A stretch of DNA of 64,000 bases from Methylonatrum kenyense. Its GTDB lineage: Bacteria; Pseudomonadota; Gammaproteobacteria; Nitrococcales; Aquisalimonadaceae. The stretch spans positions 1 through 64,000 of the forward strand of contig NZ_JALPKO010000005.1 in the NCBI RefSeq assembly GCF_023195885.1, given 5' to 3'. Positions 43,308 to 53,772 of the stretch are shown piece by piece; positions within the stretch are counted from its first letter, which is position 1; every line of letters starts with the position of its first letter. The notes below the pieces were generated by a model. That model was not told the DNA's origin. It did not search any database and saw only the letters and a list, made by a program, of their open reading frames with translations. The translations under genes were made by a program, and so were the position numbers.

Positions 43308-43325
43308 GTTGCGTTCTCTGTCGGC

Positions 43326-44375
43326 TCAGTCGCGCGGATCGCCGTTCGGCGCGAACAGGTCCACCTCGGGGCGCTGCGGCAGGACCCGGCCGAAATGCTG
43401 ATAGGCGGTTCGCGTTGCGATGCGGCCGCGGGGCGTGCGCATCATGAAGCCCTGCTGAATCAGGAACGGCTCGACCACTTCCTCGATGGTGTGACGTTCC
43501 TCGCCGATGGCGGCCGCCAGGTTGTCGAGGCCCACGGGGCCGCCATCGAACTTGTCCATGATTGCCAGCAGCAGGCGCCGGTCCTGGGTGTCGAATCCGT
43601 TGTCGTCCACTTTCAGCAGACGCATGGCTTCATCGGCGATTGCCGCGGTGACCCGGCCATCGGCGCGAATCTCGGCCACGTCCCTGACCCGCCGCAGCAG
43701 CCGATTGGCGATCCGCGGTGTGCCACGTGATCGCCGGGCCACCTCGCGTGCGCCGTCCTGCTCGATGGGCAGATTCATCAGCCCGGCCGAGCGCAGCACA
43801 ATGGTGGTCAGGTCTGTTTCATCGTAGTACTCCAGCCGTTGCACGATGCCGAAGCGGTCGCGCAACGGTGAGGTCAGCAGGCCGGCACGTGTGGTCGCCC
43901 CGACCAGCGTGAACGGCGGCAGGTCAATGCGGATGGAGCGTGCCGTCGGTCCCTCGCCGATCAGGATGTCGATGGTCTGGTCTTCCATCGCCGGATACAG
44001 CACTTCCTCGACCGGCGCGCTGAGCCGGTGGATCTCGTCGACGAACAGCACGTCGCCCGGTTCCAGGTTGGTCAGCAGCGCGGCCAGGTCGCCGGCCTTC
44101 TCCAGCACCGGTCCGGAGGTCTGGCGCAGATTGACGCCCATTTCATTGGCCACGATATGCGCCAGGGTGGTCTTGCCCAGGCCGGGGGGGCCGAAGATCA
44201 GCAGGTGGTCCAGCGCCTCGCCGCGCCGCCGCGCCGCCGGGATGAAGATTTCGAGCTGTTCGCGAACCGCAGGCTGGCCAACGTATTCGGCCAGTGATTT
44301 CGGCCGAATGGCGCGGTCCAGCTCGGCCTCCTCCGGGGCGCTTTCGCCGGTGACGAGACGGTCGGATTCGATCAT
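43326..44375 (-). CDS. ruvB: Holliday junction branch-migration motor RuvB
   Basis: 349-residue AAA+ ATPase. Walker [12 protein letters not shown] near residue 65, Walker [10 protein letters not shown], sensor motif GATTRAGLL and a C-terminal winged helix with [10 protein letters not shown]. With RuvA it drives branch migration of Holliday junctions. It follows ruvA by 16 bp. Confidence 0.98.
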   Translation of the reverse strand: MIESDRLVTGESAPEEAELDRAIRPKSLAEYVGQPAVREQLEIFIPAARRRGEALDHLLIFGPPGLGKTTLAHIVANEMGVNLRQTSGPVLEKAGDLAALLTNLEPGDVLFVDEIHRLSAPVEEVLYPAMEDQTIDILIGEGPTARSIRIDLPPFTLVGATTRAGLLTSPLRDRFGIVQRLEYYDETDLTTIVLRSAGLMNLPIEQDGAREVARRSRGTPRIANRLLRRVRDVAEIRADGRVTAAIADEAMRLLKVDDNGFDTQDRRLLLAIMDKFDGGPVGLDNLAAAIGEERHTIEEVVEPFLIQQGFMMRTPRGRIATRTAYQHFGRVLPQRPEVDLFAPNGDPRD

Positions 44376-44391
44376 GGGGGAGGACCCTTCC

Positions 44392-44988
44392 TTAGCGGAC
44401 CGATTTCTGCAAAGCCTGCCGGATCAACTCATCGCTGGCGAGCCCGTCACTCGGCAAGTCCCTTAACAGGCGGCTGGCCTCGGCCGGCTTGTAGCCAAGC
44501 GCCACCAGGCCACTGACCGCGTCAGCGCGCGCGTCACCGTCCTTCGGCCGTGACCCTTGGCCAATCGATGTCGCCCGCGCCGGCAGTGTGCTGACCCGGT
44601 CACGCAGTTCGATGACCAGCCGCTCGGCGGTTTTCTTGCCGATGCCGGGCAGGCGGGTCAGCAGGGCCGCGTCCTGGTTTTCGACACAGCGGATCAGATC
44701 CTCCGCCGACATGCCGGAGAGCAGCGCCAGGGCCATCTTCGGGCCGACGCCGCTGATCCGGATCAGGCTGCGGAAAAGGTTGCGTTCGGTCAGGCTCAGA
44801 AAGCCGAACAGGCTCTGCGCGTCCTCGCGTACCACCAGATGCGTATGCAGCGTCACCTCGGCACCGGTGGTCGGCAGATCGATGACGGTCGACATCGGCG
44901 CGTCCAGCTCGTAGCCGACGCCCTGGACATCGATCAGCAGGTGTGGCGGATCCTTTTCCAGCAATACGCCGTGCAGCCGTCCAATCAT
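44392..44988 (-). CDS. ruvA: Holliday junction-binding protein RuvA
   Basis: 198-residue junction-binding tetramer subunit. MIGRLHGVL starts the OB domain, two helix-hairpin-helix motifs follow ([14 protein letters not shown] and [16 protein letters not shown]) and the C-terminal domain III contacts RuvB. AGGAG lies 8 nt before the ATG. It overlaps the ruvC stop by 4 bp. Confidence 0.98.
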   Translation of the reverse strand: MIGRLHGVLLEKDPPHLLIDVQGVGYELDAPMSTVIDLPTTGAEVTLHTHLVVREDAQSLFGFLSLTERNLFRSLIRISGVGPKMALALLSGMSAEDLIRCVENQDAALLTRLPGIGKKTAERLVIELRDRVSTLPARATSIGQGSRPKDGDARADAVSGLVALGYKPAEASRLLRDLPSDGLASDELIRQALQKSVR

Positions 44989-45491
44989 CGTGCTGCTCCT
45001 GATCGCAGGCTGCGGACTCGCTCGCTGAGCCGTGCCTGCTGGGCGTGGCACAGCGCCACCGCAAGCGCATCCGAGGCGTCCTCCTGCAGCGTACCGCGCA
45101 GCGACAGCAACTGCCTGACCATCTGCTGCACCTGGTCCTTGGTCGCGCCGCCGGAGCCGGTTAGTGCCTGCTTGATGGTGCGCGGTGCGTATTCGGCCAT
45201 CGGCAGGTCGAGTACCGCGGCGGCGCAGATTGCCGCGCCACGCGCCTGGCCCAGTTTGAGGGCGCTGGCCACATTGCGCTGCACGAAGACCTGCTCGATT
45301 GCAACCGCGTCCGGACTGTGTGCCGCGATCAGTTGCTGCAGCTCCAGGAAAATGGTGCGGAGGCGGGGCGCAAAATCGCCGCTGGTGCGGATCACGCCAC
45401 TGCTGAGGTAGCTGGCCCCGGCGCCGTCGCCCTCGATCAGGCCGAAGCCGGTTGCCCGGGAGCCGGGGTCAATGCCGAGTATGCGTGGCAT
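44985..45491 (-). CDS. ruvC: Crossover junction endonuclease RuvC
   Basis: 168-residue resolvase. RILGIDPGSRATGFG carries the first catalytic Asp; VAIEQVF and the C-terminal DASDALAVALCHA supply the remaining acidic residues and conserved His. It resolves Holliday junctions. It follows yebC by 23 bp. Confidence 0.98.
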   Translation of the reverse strand: MPRILGIDPGSRATGFGLIEGDGAGASYLSSGVIRTSGDFAPRLRTIFLELQQLIAAHSPDAVAIEQVFVQRNVASALKLGQARGAAICAAAVLDLPMAEYAPRTIKQALTGSGGATKDQVQQMVRQLLSLRGTLQEDASDALAVALCHAQQARLSERVRSLRSGAAR

Positions 45492-45514
45492 GCGCCTGCC
45501 CCGGTAAGGCTTGC

Positions 45515-46252
45515 TCAGGCATAGGCCTCTTCGTCGATGTCCGCATTGCTGTATACCTGCTGCACATCGTCCAGATCTTCCAGCGCCTCCAGCATCTTGA
45601 CCATGCCCGCGGCCTCGTCACCGCCTACCGCCACCGTGGTCGCCGGCCGCATCGTGACTTCGGCATCTGCCGGCTCAAGCCCGGCCGCCATCAGGCCATC
45701 CTTGACGGTGATGAACTCGTCCGGTTCGGTCAGCACTTCGAAGGAGCCGTCCTCATGGCTCAGAACGTCCTCGGCGCCGGCCTCCAGGGCCGCTTCCATC
45801 AGGCGGTCTTCATCGGTGTCCGGACCGTAGCTGAGTACCCCGGCCTTGCTGAACAGGAACGCCACCGAGCCGTCCGTGCCCAGGTTGCCACCATGCTTGG
45901 TGAACGCATGGCGTACCTCGGCCACGGTTCGGTTGCGGTTGTCGGTCATCACGTCAACCATGACCGCAACGCCGTTGGGGCCATAACCCTCGTAGCGGAT
46001 TTCCTCGTAGACAACACCTTCCTCCTGGCCCGAGGCACGCTTGATCGCACGTTCGATGTTGTCCTTCGGCATGTTGACCGACAGCGCCCGGTCAACCGCG
46101 AGTCGCAGTCGGGGATTGCTTGCCGGATCCGGGTCGCCCATGCGCGCGGCGACGGTTATTTCACGGATCATGCGGGTGAAGATCTTGCCGCGCTTGGCAT
46201 CCTGGGCCTTCTTGCGATGCTGGATGTTGGCCCACTTGCTATGGCCTGCCAT
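45515..46252 (-). CDS. yebC: YebC/PmpR family regulator
   Basis: 245-residue TACO1/YebC protein. [20 protein letters not shown] is invariant, [12 protein letters not shown] and [10 protein letters not shown] are further signatures. The family acts on translation of proline-rich proteins or as transcription factor (PmpR). It precedes ruvC as in most gammaproteobacteria. Confidence 0.97.
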   Translation of the reverse strand: MAGHSKWANIQHRKKAQDAKRGKIFTRMIREITVAARMGDPDPASNPRLRLAVDRALSVNMPKDNIERAIKRASGQEEGVVYEEIRYEGYGPNGVAVMVDVMTDNRNRTVAEVRHAFTKHGGNLGTDGSVAFLFSKAGVLSYGPDTDEDRLMEAALEAGAEDVLSHEDGSFEVLTEPDEFITVKDGLMAAGLEPADAEVTMRPATTVAVGGDEAAGMVKMLEALEDLDDVQQVYSNADIDEEAYA

Positions 46253-46323
46253 GGGTCTGAGTCCTCGTTCACTGTCGTGGGACGCGTTCGATAAACCGCG
46301 CAAGAGTACCATGAGGCGGGGCC

Positions 46324-47334
46324 TCACGGCCCCTCGCCGGCCTGTCCCTGCAGCCAGTTGTCCATGTGCTGCCTGCCCAGGTCGCGCAGATGACAGAGGA
46401 AGGCCCATTCGGTGTTCAGGCGACTGGAGCTGCCGAGCCCCTGCATGCTTTCGCCGGACTCGATGCGATGCAGGCGTGGCCGCCAACGGCGCAAGCCGAA
46501 CCAGCCCGGTCCCTGCTGCTGCAGCATTTCGACAAACGCCCGTTCCCGGGACAGATTGGCGTGGAATGCGATTTCCCGGGCCCGGGCGACAATATCATTG
46601 ACACGTCGCGGTGCCTGCTGGCAATCGGCGGGGGTAAACTGAACCAGGTAGATGTCGCGGGCCCGGCATTCAAACAACAGGGGGTAGAGCGCCGGGTTGC
46701 CGGTGTAGCCACCGTCCCAGTAAGGCCGCCCATCGATTTCCACGGCCTGAAACAGCAGCGGCAGGCAGGCGGAGGCGGCCAGGACATCGGCATTGATTGC
46801 GCCGTTCCGTCGCAGCGCCAGTTCGCCACTGCGCACATCGGTCATCGAGACGAACAGCCGGATACCGTCGCTTCGGTTCAGGCGCTCCATGTCGAAGACG
46901 TCCTCCGCGATGTCGGTGATCGGGTTGTAGCCGGAGGGGTTCAGCGCGTAGGGGGAGGCCAGATGCGTCAGCCGGTTGAGGAATAGAAAGCCCGGAGACA
47001 GATCCCGGTTCCAGCCGGACAACAGGTAATCCAGCGGGGTGCTGCGGGCGGGCGTGCCCTGCAGCGTGCGGCTGATCGTCTGCCAGAGCCGTTCCAGGGC
47101 CTCGCGCGCGCCCTCCCGGCCGTTGCGTGACCAACCATCCACCAGCGCTGCTGCGTTCAGCGCCCCGGCACTGGCACCGCTGACGCCATCGACGAGGATG
47201 TCCTCTTCCAGCAGTCGGTCGAGCACACCCCAGGTAAACGCCCCATGGCTGCCGCCGCCCTGCAGCGCCAGCGACAGTTTTCGCGGCCGTGATCGCAGGA
47301 TGCGCAGCAGGGGGCGCAACAACGAGCGCTGCAT
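46324..47334 (-). CDS. Patatin-like phospholipase
   Basis: 336-residue patatin-domain protein. [18 protein letters not shown] is the oxyanion-hole glycine motif, GASAG (53-57) carries nucleophile Ser55, and the dyad Asp is in WDGGYTGN. An N-terminal basic stretch suggests a cytoplasmic or membrane-surface enzyme. Patatins of this group act as phospholipases and have been linked to PHA granules in some bacteria, but nothing here ties it to PHA beyond a 3.5-kb distance. Its ATG overlaps the fadD stop by one base. Confidence 0.92.
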   Translation of the reverse strand: MQRSLLRPLLRILRSRPRKLSLALQGGGSHGAFTWGVLDRLLEEDILVDGVSGASAGALNAAALVDGWSRNGREGAREALERLWQTISRTLQGTPARSTPLDYLLSGWNRDLSPGFLFLNRLTHLASPYALNPSGYNPITDIAEDVFDMERLNRSDGIRLFVSMTDVRSGELALRRNGAINADVLAASACLPLLFQAVEIDGRPYWDGGYTGNPALYPLLFECRARDIYLVQFTPADCQQAPRRVNDIVARAREIAFHANLSRERAFVEMLQQQGPGWFGLRRWRPRLHRIESGESMQGLGSSSRLNTEWAFLCHLRDLGRQHMDNWLQGQAGEGP

Positions 47335-49049
47335 CAGTCTGCGCTCACCTCGTCGCGCAGCGTCTTGCGCAGCACCTTGCCCACCGAGGTTTTCGGGAGC
47401 TCATCGCGGAACACGACGTGCCGTGGCCGCTTGTAGCCGGTCAGGTTGTCCTTCGCATGCCGGTTGACCGCATCCTCGTCCAGCGTTGCATCGTTGCGCA
47501 CGACAAAGGCAAGCACGCTTTCATTGCCTTCCTCGTCGCGATGGCCAATCACGGCCGCCTCGTCGATGCCCGGGTGCCGCTCCAGGGCCTGCTCAACCTC
47601 GTTCGGGTAAACGTTGAAGCCGCCGACGTCGATCATGTCCTTCTTTCGGTCGACGATGCGCAGGAAGCCATCCTCGCCCATGCAGGCCATGTCGCCGGTC
47701 AGGAACCAGCCATCGCGGATGGCGTTGCGGGTCTCTTCCTCCTGCTGCCAGTAGCCGGAGAACAACTGCGGCCCGCGTACCGCCAGTTCGCCTTCCTCGC
47801 CAAGCGGGACCGGGGAGCCGTCATCGCCCAGGATCAGCACCTCCGTACCGGGCACCGGCAGGCCGATCGTGCCGAGCCGGATTTCGCCGCTGGGCTGGTT
47901 GACGCTGACCACCGGACTGCTTTCCGACAGGCCGTAGCCCTCGCAGATCGGGCTGCCCACCAGTTCCTGCCATTCCTCGGCCACCGCCTCGTGCAGTGCG
48001 GTGCCGCCGGCAATGCTCATGTCGATGGCTGGCGGATTGCTGCGAAACCAGTCCTCCTTCAGCAGGCCGCGAAACAGCAGGTTGACGCCGGAGAACTTGG
48101 TGACCGGATACTTCTCGAATGCCTTGCGCAGCTTGGACGGCGGTCGCGGCGACGGGCACAGGATGTTGTGCGCGCCATTCATGTAGAAGGTCATCAGGTT
48201 AAAGCTGAAGGCAAAGATGTGATAAAGCGGCAGCGCGGTGAGAACGGTCTCACCTTCCTCGCGCAGGGCCGGGCGGGCAATCGCCTGGATCTGGGCAAGA
48301 TTGGCCAGCAGGTTGGCCTGGCTCAGCATCGCGCCTTTCGGTACGCCGGTGGTGCCACCGGTATACTGCAGCGCCGCCAGGTCCTTCTGGTTCGGCTCCG
48401 GCAATTGTTGCCCGGCGTGAGTCCGGCCAAGTTCCAGTGCACGGGTGAAACGGGTCACCGGTCGGGCGGGGCGCGGCAGTTCCCTTTTCAGGGTCAGTAC
48501 GGCGCGGATCAGGGCCCGCGACAGCAGCGGAAAGAAATCGGCCACGCCGGCAAGGATTACCTGCTCCACGTCGGTATCCTGCAATCCCGTTTCCAGCTTG
48601 TCTGCGAACAGGTCGATCAGGACCAACGCGCGGGCGCCACTGTCCTTCAACTGCTGTTGCATCTCCGGCGCCGTGTAGAGGGGGTTCACGTTGACCAGCA
48701 CCAGTCCGGCCTTGAACACGCCGAAGGCGGTCACCGGATAGGCAAGGCAGTTGGGCATCTGGATCGCGACCCGGTCACCCGGGCTCAGCCCCAGTTCGCC
48801 GAGCAGGAAGCGTGCGAACTGGTCTGACAGGCGCTCGACCTCGGCAAAACGCAGCGAGCCGTTGAGCCCGTTGTCCAGGCAGGTGGTGAACGCCGTGCGA
48901 TCGGCAAAGCGTTCGCTGCTTCGCCGGATCAGCGCGCCCAGGTTGGTATCGGCAAGCGGTTCGAAATCCGGCGAGATATCGCTGGCGTAGGCTTGCCGCC
49001 AGGGTTGTCGGGCGTAGGCTGTCTTGGCATCTGCAGCGTTGTCGGCCAT
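47334..49049 (-). CDS. fadD: Long-chain acyl-CoA synthetase
   Basis: 571-residue AMP-forming acyl-CoA ligase. ALQYTGGTTGVPKGAMLSQ is the P-loop (A3), CEGYGLSESSPVV the A5 motif, DGWFLTGDMACM and GFLRIVDRKKDMI the hinge, and PKTSVGKVLRKTL the C-terminal catalytic lysine. FadD activates fatty acids for beta-oxidation or phospholipid synthesis. It probably forms a two-gene unit with the patatin lipase. Confidence 0.95.
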   Translation of the reverse strand: MADNAADAKTAYARQPWRQAYASDISPDFEPLADTNLGALIRRSSERFADRTAFTTCLDNGLNGSLRFAEVERLSDQFARFLLGELGLSPGDRVAIQMPNCLAYPVTAFGVFKAGLVLVNVNPLYTAPEMQQQLKDSGARALVLIDLFADKLETGLQDTDVEQVILAGVADFFPLLSRALIRAVLTLKRELPRPARPVTRFTRALELGRTHAGQQLPEPNQKDLAALQYTGGTTGVPKGAMLSQANLLANLAQIQAIARPALREEGETVLTALPLYHIFAFSFNLMTFYMNGAHNILCPSPRPPSKLRKAFEKYPVTKFSGVNLLFRGLLKEDWFRSNPPAIDMSIAGGTALHEAVAEEWQELVGSPICEGYGLSESSPVVSVNQPSGEIRLGTIGLPVPGTEVLILGDDGSPVPLGEEGELAVRGPQLFSGYWQQEEETRNAIRDGWFLTGDMACMGEDGFLRIVDRKKDMIDVGGFNVYPNEVEQALERHPGIDEAAVIGHRDEEGNESVLAFVVRNDATLDEDAVNRHAKDNLTGYKRPRHVVFRDELPKTSVGKVLRKTLRDEVSAD

Positions 49050-49214
49050 GCTCTGCTACCTCCTGTCGGCCGGCGCATCAGGCTGTAGCCCGGGCGATGG
49101 GCTAATGGCCGGCACGGGTTTAGACGGTTCTCCGCGGTGCCGGGCACCGCTGGCGCGTTGTCTGTAACGGGGCGCCGCGCCGGCGCGGATGCAAGCCTCC
49201 AGATCCGAGGAACG

Positions 49215-50582
49215 ATGTCAGCTTTTTCCTATCATGCCTTGCCCTACCAGCCTGATCCGGTCCGCGCCTTTCGGCAACTGGCAGGTCTGCGGCGCCTGCA
49301 ATGGCTGGATTCCGGTCGCCCGGCCATCGAACTCGGCCGCTACGATGTGTTCGTTGCGGAACCGGCCGAGGTGCTGGTGGCTTCCCATGGTGAGGTTCGC
49401 CTGAAGCAGCGCGATGGCCAAAAGTCCGTGCTGCGCGGAGACCCGTTCCGGCTGCTGCAGCAGCGGCTGGCCCGATGGCCGGCGCAGGCCGTGCGCGGAC
49501 CCTTCGCCGGCGGCGCGGTCGGTTATTTCGGCTACGAACTTGGTTACGCCTGCCAGCAGCTGGCACGTCAGCCGCGTGGCAGTGCCGGCGTGCCGGATAT
49601 GGTGGTGGGGCTGCACGACTGGGCCCTGGTGCTGGATCATGCCGAGCAGCGAACCTGGCTTGCGCATCTGCCGCAGGCGCCGATGACGCCGCATCGCATC
49701 GAGGCGCTGCTGGCGGTGGAACCGCCGGCGCTGGCCGGTTACGGCCTGGCCGCCGTGACACCGGAACAGGATCGGGCGGGTTACGAACGTGCCTTCCAGC
49801 GGGTCAGCAGCTACATCCACGACGGTGATTGCTACCAGGTCAATCTGGCGCGTCCGCTGCGCGCTGCATGCAGTGGCGACCCGGCGAATGCCTACCTGAA
49901 TTTGCGTGCCCTGTCGCCGGCGGCGCATGGGGCGTGTCTGCTGTTGCCGGAGGCGGCGGTCCTCAGCATTTCGCCGGAGCGCTTCCTGTTGCTGCGCAAC
50001 GGCGATGTGGAGACACGGCCAATCAAGGGGACCCGGCCACGGGGCGAGGACGAGGCGGTCGACCGGGCCCTGGTGCAGTCTCTGCGCGACAGTCCGAAGG
50101 ATCGCTCCGAAAATGTCATGATTGTCGATCTGCTGCGCAACGATCTCGGCCAGATCTGCGAGACCGGCTCGGTCTCGGTGCCTGAACTGTTCCGGGTCGA
50201 GAGTCACGCCACGGTGCACCATCTGGTGAGCACGGTAACCGGTCGTCTGCGCGCTGACGCCGATGCCTGTGACCTGCTGCGGGCCTGTTTTCCCGGCGGT
50301 TCGATCACCGGAGCGCCCAAGCGGCGGGCCATGGAGATCATTGCCGAGCTCGAGCCGCGCGAGCGCGGCCCCTATTGCGGAGCGATCGGTTATATCGGTC
50401 TGGACGGGGCAATGGACACCAGCATCGCGATACGTACCGCGGTCTGGCACAACGGTGTGGCCCGCTACTGGGCCGGTGGCGGGCTGGTTGCCGAGTCGCG
50501 GGCGGACGAGGAATTCCAGGAAACGGTGGACAAGGCTCGCGCTTTCTACGCACTGGCGGAAGGTGCCGACGACGTGGCGTGA
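49215..50582 (+). CDS. pabB: Aminodeoxychorismate synthase component I
   Basis: 455-residue chorismate-utilising enzyme. VETRPIKGTRPRGEDE contains the Lys (PIKGT) that acts as nucleophile in PabB, where TrpE has PIAGT, so PabB is favoured. SENVMIVDLLRNDLG and CFPGGSITGAPKRRAMEII complete the family motifs. GAGG precedes ATG 49215. It makes aminodeoxychorismate for folate. No pabA partner is nearby. Confidence 0.95.
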   Translation: MSAFSYHALPYQPDPVRAFRQLAGLRRLQWLDSGRPAIELGRYDVFVAEPAEVLVASHGEVRLKQRDGQKSVLRGDPFRLLQQRLARWPAQAVRGPFAGGAVGYFGYELGYACQQLARQPRGSAGVPDMVVGLHDWALVLDHAEQRTWLAHLPQAPMTPHRIEALLAVEPPALAGYGLAAVTPEQDRAGYERAFQRVSSYIHDGDCYQVNLARPLRAACSGDPANAYLNLRALSPAAHGACLLLPEAAVLSISPERFLLLRNGDVETRPIKGTRPRGEDEAVDRALVQSLRDSPKDRSENVMIVDLLRNDLGQICETGSVSVPELFRVESHATVHHLVSTVTGRLRADADACDLLRACFPGGSITGAPKRRAMEIIAELEPRERGPYCGAIGYIGLDGAMDTSIAIRTAVWHNGVARYWAGGGLVAESRADEEFQETVDKARAFYALAEGADDVA

Positions 50583-50619
50583 ATGCTGCTGTTTGCGACG
50601 TCTGCACGGCCCGTTTCGC

Positions 50620-50649
50620 TTGACACCCAGGCCGCCCCACACCTATCTT
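50620..50649 (+). promoter_or_regulatory. Promoter of phaA
   Basis: Consensus TTGACA (50620-50625), 18-nt spacer, TATCTT (50644-50649). It leaves a leader of about 215 nt before the phaA start. Confidence 0.5.
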
Positions 50650-50872
50650 CTGGCCTGGGATGCTGCGCCGCGTCAACGCAGCTTGCTGCGCAACATCCGG
50701 TCGACAAGACCCGTCATCCTGACTCGGGGACCGCCAAACGTGCGAGTCTGCCGTCCCCGGAGCCGTTCCCAAGACGCAGACGGCGGGTGGGCAAGCGTAT
50801 GTCGTCACGTGATGTCGAACCTGTAATCGCCGGACAGTGCGCTCCGAACCGCCGCAAACTGGAGAGATGAAC

Positions 50873-52054
50873 ATGCAAGATGTCGTCATTGTCGCCGCCG
50901 GCCGCAGTCCGGTTGGGAGTTTCAACGGAGCGCTGGCATCGCTCAGCGGCGCCCAGATCGGGGCCCAGGTTCTCAAGGCCGTGCTGGAGCGTACCGGCGT
51001 GCAGCCCGATCAGGTCGATGAAGTCATTCTCGGGCAGGTCCTGACCGCGGGTGTCGGCCAAAATCCCGCGCGGCAGACGACCCTGCTCGCCGGTTTGCCG
51101 GACACCACGCCGGCAATGACCGTCAACAAGGTTTGCGGCAGCGGTTTGAAGACCGTGCAGTTGGCCGCCCAGGCCATCGCCACCGGTGATGCCGAGGTGG
51201 TGGTGGCCGGCGGCCAGGAGAGCATGTCGCAGTCGGCGCACGTCTTGCCGCGGTCGCGCACCGGGCAGCGAATGGGCGACTGGAAGCTCGAAGACACCAT
51301 GATCAAGGACGGTCTGTGGGACGCCTTCAACCAGTATCACATGGGTGTCACGGCCGAGAACCTGGCCGAGAAATACCAGATCTCGCGGGAAGAGCAGGAC
51401 GAACTGGCGGCGACGTCGCAGCAGCGCGCCGAGGCCGCTATCGGCGCCGGCCATTTCGAGGCCGAGATCGTTCCGATCAGCGTGCCTCAGCGCAAGGGTG
51501 ATCCGGTGGTCGTCGACAAGGATGAATACCCAAAAAGCGGCGTGACGGCGGAAGGACTTGCCAAGCTGCCGCCAGCTTTCAAACGCGATGGTGGCAGCGT
51601 GACCGCGGGCAATGCCTCCGGGATCAACGATGGCGCGGCAATCCTGCTGGTGATGTCGGCGAGCAAGGCGGAGTCTCTCGGGCTGAAGCCGATCGCCCGC
51701 ATCAAGGCCTTCGCCAGTGCCGGCGTCGACCCGGCTATCATGGGTTCCGGCCCGGTGCCGGCCACCCGCCGCTGCCTCGAGCGCGCAGGCTGGACCGTTG
51801 ACGAACTGGATCTGGTGGAAGCCAACGAGGCGTTCGCCGCTCAGGCCCTGGCCGTGGCGCGCGAAATGAAGTGGGACATGGCCAAGGTCAACGTCAATGG
51901 CGGCGCAATCGCACTGGGTCACCCGATCGGGGCCTCCGGTGCCCGCGTGCTGGTCACGCTGTTGCACGAGATGACGCGCCGGGACGTTAACAAGGGCCTG
52001 GCCACACTGTGCATCGGTGGCGGCCAGGGTGTTGCGTTGGCGGTGGAACGATAA
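50873..52054 (+). CDS. phaA: Acetyl-CoA acetyltransferase (beta-ketothiolase)
   Basis: 393-residue thiolase, the typical PhaA length. [10 protein letters not shown] gives acyl-Cys88, [10 protein letters not shown] the His and CIGGGQG the second Cys. The first PHA pathway step condenses two acetyl-CoA. GGAG lies 8 nt before ATG 50873. It starts the phaA-phaR-phaB series. Confidence 0.95.
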   Translation: MQDVVIVAAGRSPVGSFNGALASLSGAQIGAQVLKAVLERTGVQPDQVDEVILGQVLTAGVGQNPARQTTLLAGLPDTTPAMTVNKVCGSGLKTVQLAAQAIATGDAEVVVAGGQESMSQSAHVLPRSRTGQRMGDWKLEDTMIKDGLWDAFNQYHMGVTAENLAEKYQISREEQDELAATSQQRAEAAIGAGHFEAEIVPISVPQRKGDPVVVDKDEYPKSGVTAEGLAKLPPAFKRDGGSVTAGNASGINDGAAILLVMSASKAESLGLKPIARIKAFASAGVDPAIMGSGPVPATRRCLERAGWTVDELDLVEANEAFAAQALAVAREMKWDMAKVNVNGGAIALGHPIGASGARVLVTLLHEMTRRDVNKGLATLCIGGGQGVALAVER

Positions 52055-52125
52055 AACCGACTGCCTGGCCCGGATCGCGTCATGACGACGCGATCCGTTA
52101 TTGAACACTGCGAGAGTGAATGGGT

Positions 52126-52668
52126 ATGACGGACGTCCGTATCATCAAGAAGTATCCGAACCGCCGCCTCTACGACACCGCGATCAGCAGCTACATCACG
52201 CTGGCGGATGTCAAGCGGTTGGTCATCGACGGTGTCGATTTTCAGGTCATCGATGCCAAGAGCAAGGACGACCTTACGCGCACCATCCTGCTGCAGATCA
52301 TCAGCGAGGAGGAGGAGGGCGGCGAGCCCATTTTCAGCAGTGAGTTGCTGGCCCAGATCATTCGCTCGTACGGCGGCAACATGCAGAATCTGCTGACCAG
52401 CTATCTGGAAAAAAGCATGGACATGTGGTCCGAGCAGCAGCGCGCATTCCGTGAGCGGACGCGCGAGTTCATTGATGGCAACCCAATGACCATGCTGACC
52501 CAGATCGCCGAGCGCAATCTTGCCATGTGGCGTGCCATGAGCGGCGTTGCCGGCGAGGAAGGCAAAGGCGCCGACGCCTCCAGCCAGAGGTCAGCGGCTA
52601 ACACCGAAGAGCAGACCGGCGGCGACAAGCCCACGCCGGATTCCCGACGCCAGGCCAGCGGTAAATAG
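52126..52668 (+). CDS. phaR: PHA synthesis repressor PhaR
   Basis: About 180 residues. The N-terminal PHB/PHA accumulation regulator domain reads [20 protein letters not shown] and [19 protein letters not shown]; the second domain contains [22 protein letters not shown]. PhaR binds PHA granules and represses phasin and synthesis genes. ATG 52120 is an alternative start. It follows phaA by about 70 bp. Confidence 0.95.
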   Translation: MTDVRIIKKYPNRRLYDTAISSYITLADVKRLVIDGVDFQVIDAKSKDDLTRTILLQIISEEEEGGEPIFSSELLAQIIRSYGGNMQNLLTSYLEKSMDMWSEQQRAFRERTREFIDGNPMTMLTQIAERNLAMWRAMSGVAGEEGKGADASSQRSAANTEEQTGGDKPTPDSRRQASGK

Positions 52669-52696
52669 CCCCGACGGTACCTGGCTGCCGGTTTGA

Positions 52697-52723
52697 GCCC
52701 GCGGCTCCGGTTTTTCCGCGGGC
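52697..52723 (+). other. GC hairpin after phaR
   Basis: GCCCGCGG (52697-52704) and CCGCGGGC (52716-52723) form a perfect 8-bp stem with five T in the loop, 30 bp past the phaR stop. A T-run after the stem is absent, so it may be a processing or weak terminator hairpin. Confidence 0.5.
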
Positions 52724-52727
52724 AAAG

Positions 52728-52756
52728 TTGACAGGTGAACCACCTGTCTTTACTGT
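52728..52756 (+). promoter_or_regulatory. phaB promoter with overlapping operator palindrome
   Basis: TTGACA (52728-52733), 17-nt spacer, TACTGT (52751-52756). The spacer holds the perfect palindrome GACAGGTG-AAC-CACCTGTC (52730-52748), covering the -35 region. A repressor there would block the promoter. Confidence 0.65.
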
Positions 52757-52867
52757 GCCCCTCAATTGTTGCGTTGCATCAAATCCTGATTGTCTTCATC
52801 GACCCGACGCCGTCTCCGGTGGGTCGGTCGGTGTTTAATAGTTAATTGAATAGCAAGGGGTTTATCC

Positions 52868-53614
52868 ATGGCGAATCGTGTTGCTCTGGTCACCGGCGGA
52901 AATGGCGGTATCGGCACCGAGATCTGCAAGCAGCTTGCCACTGCGGGCTATCGGGTGGTCACGACCTGTGTCGATGCCGAGCGTGAAAAGATTGCCGACT
53001 GGCAGAAGGAACTCGCCGCGGCGGGCACCCAGGTGGACTGGGTGGAATGTAACGTCACCGATTTCGAAGCCTGCAAGGCAATGGCCGCGGAGGTTACCGA
53101 AAAATTCGGTCCGGTGGATGTGCTGATCAATGCGGCCGGTATCACCCGCGATGCCTTTGCCCACAAGATGCCGTTGGAGAACTGGGACTCGGTTATCCAG
53201 ACCAACCTGTACAGCGTCTTTAACGTGACGCGGCAGTTTGTCGAGGGCATGCGCGAGCGTGGCTTTGGCCGGATCATCAATATTGCATCGGTAAACGGCC
53301 AGACCGGCCAGTTCGGTCAGGCCAACTACTCTGCGGCCAAGGCAGGCATGCACGGTTTTAGCATGGCGCTGGCCAAAGAGGGCGCACGCAAGGGCATTAC
53401 CGCGAATACCATCTCGCCGGGCTATGTCGAAACCGCAATGACTGCGGCGATTCCGGAAGAAGTGCGTAACGGTATCGTTGCCCAGGTGCCGGCGGGCCGG
53501 ATGGGTCGTCCGGATGAAATCGCCCGTGCCGTCGTGTTTCTCGCCGCCGACGAAGCGGAATACATCAACGGCGCCAACATCCCGGTGAATGGCGGCCTGT
53601 TCACCAGTTTCTGA
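52868..53614 (+). CDS. phaB: Acetoacetyl-CoA reductase
   Basis: 248-residue SDR, the usual PhaB length. VTGGNGGIGTEICKQL binds NADPH; NAAGITRDAFAHKM and NIASVNGQTGQFGQANYSAAK are PhaB-specific segments with catalytic Ser, Tyr and Lys. It makes (R)-3-hydroxybutyryl-CoA for PHA synthase. Confidence 0.96.
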   Translation: MANRVALVTGGNGGIGTEICKQLATAGYRVVTTCVDAEREKIADWQKELAAAGTQVDWVECNVTDFEACKAMAAEVTEKFGPVDVLINAAGITRDAFAHKMPLENWDSVIQTNLYSVFNVTRQFVEGMRERGFGRIINIASVNGQTGQFGQANYSAAKAGMHGFSMALAKEGARKGITANTISPGYVETAMTAAIPEEVRNGIVAQVPAGRMGRPDEIARAVVFLAADEAEYINGANIPVNGGLFTSF

Positions 53615-53633
53615 CAATCCCGTCAGGGTCTTC

Positions 53634-53729
53634 CAGGTCTGGCGGTGGATGCCCGAAAGCGTTAAGCGCCAGACCTGCAGGGTTTCGGATGCGGTGCAAA
53701 AATATGTTGACAGCCTAGTCAGGTCTGGC
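53634..53729. promoter_or_regulatory. Three CAGGTCTGGC motifs around the small-RNA promoter
   Basis: CAGGTCTGGCG (53634-53644) and its exact inverse CGCCAGACCTG (53667-53677) form an 11-bp inverted repeat, and a third copy CAGGTCTGGC (53720-53729) fills the promoter spacer. A dimeric regulator or a leader hairpin would fit. The bound factor is not known. Confidence 0.6.
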
Positions 53730-53735
53730 TATGCT
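53707..53735 (+). promoter_or_regulatory. Promoter of the PHA-locus small RNA
   Basis: Perfect -35 TTGACA (53707-53712), 17-nt spacer, TATGCT (53730-53735). Transcription would begin near 53742. Confidence 0.7.
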
Positions 53736-53772
53736 GCAAAGCAACAAAGGCAGACAAAAAGAAAGGGACCGG

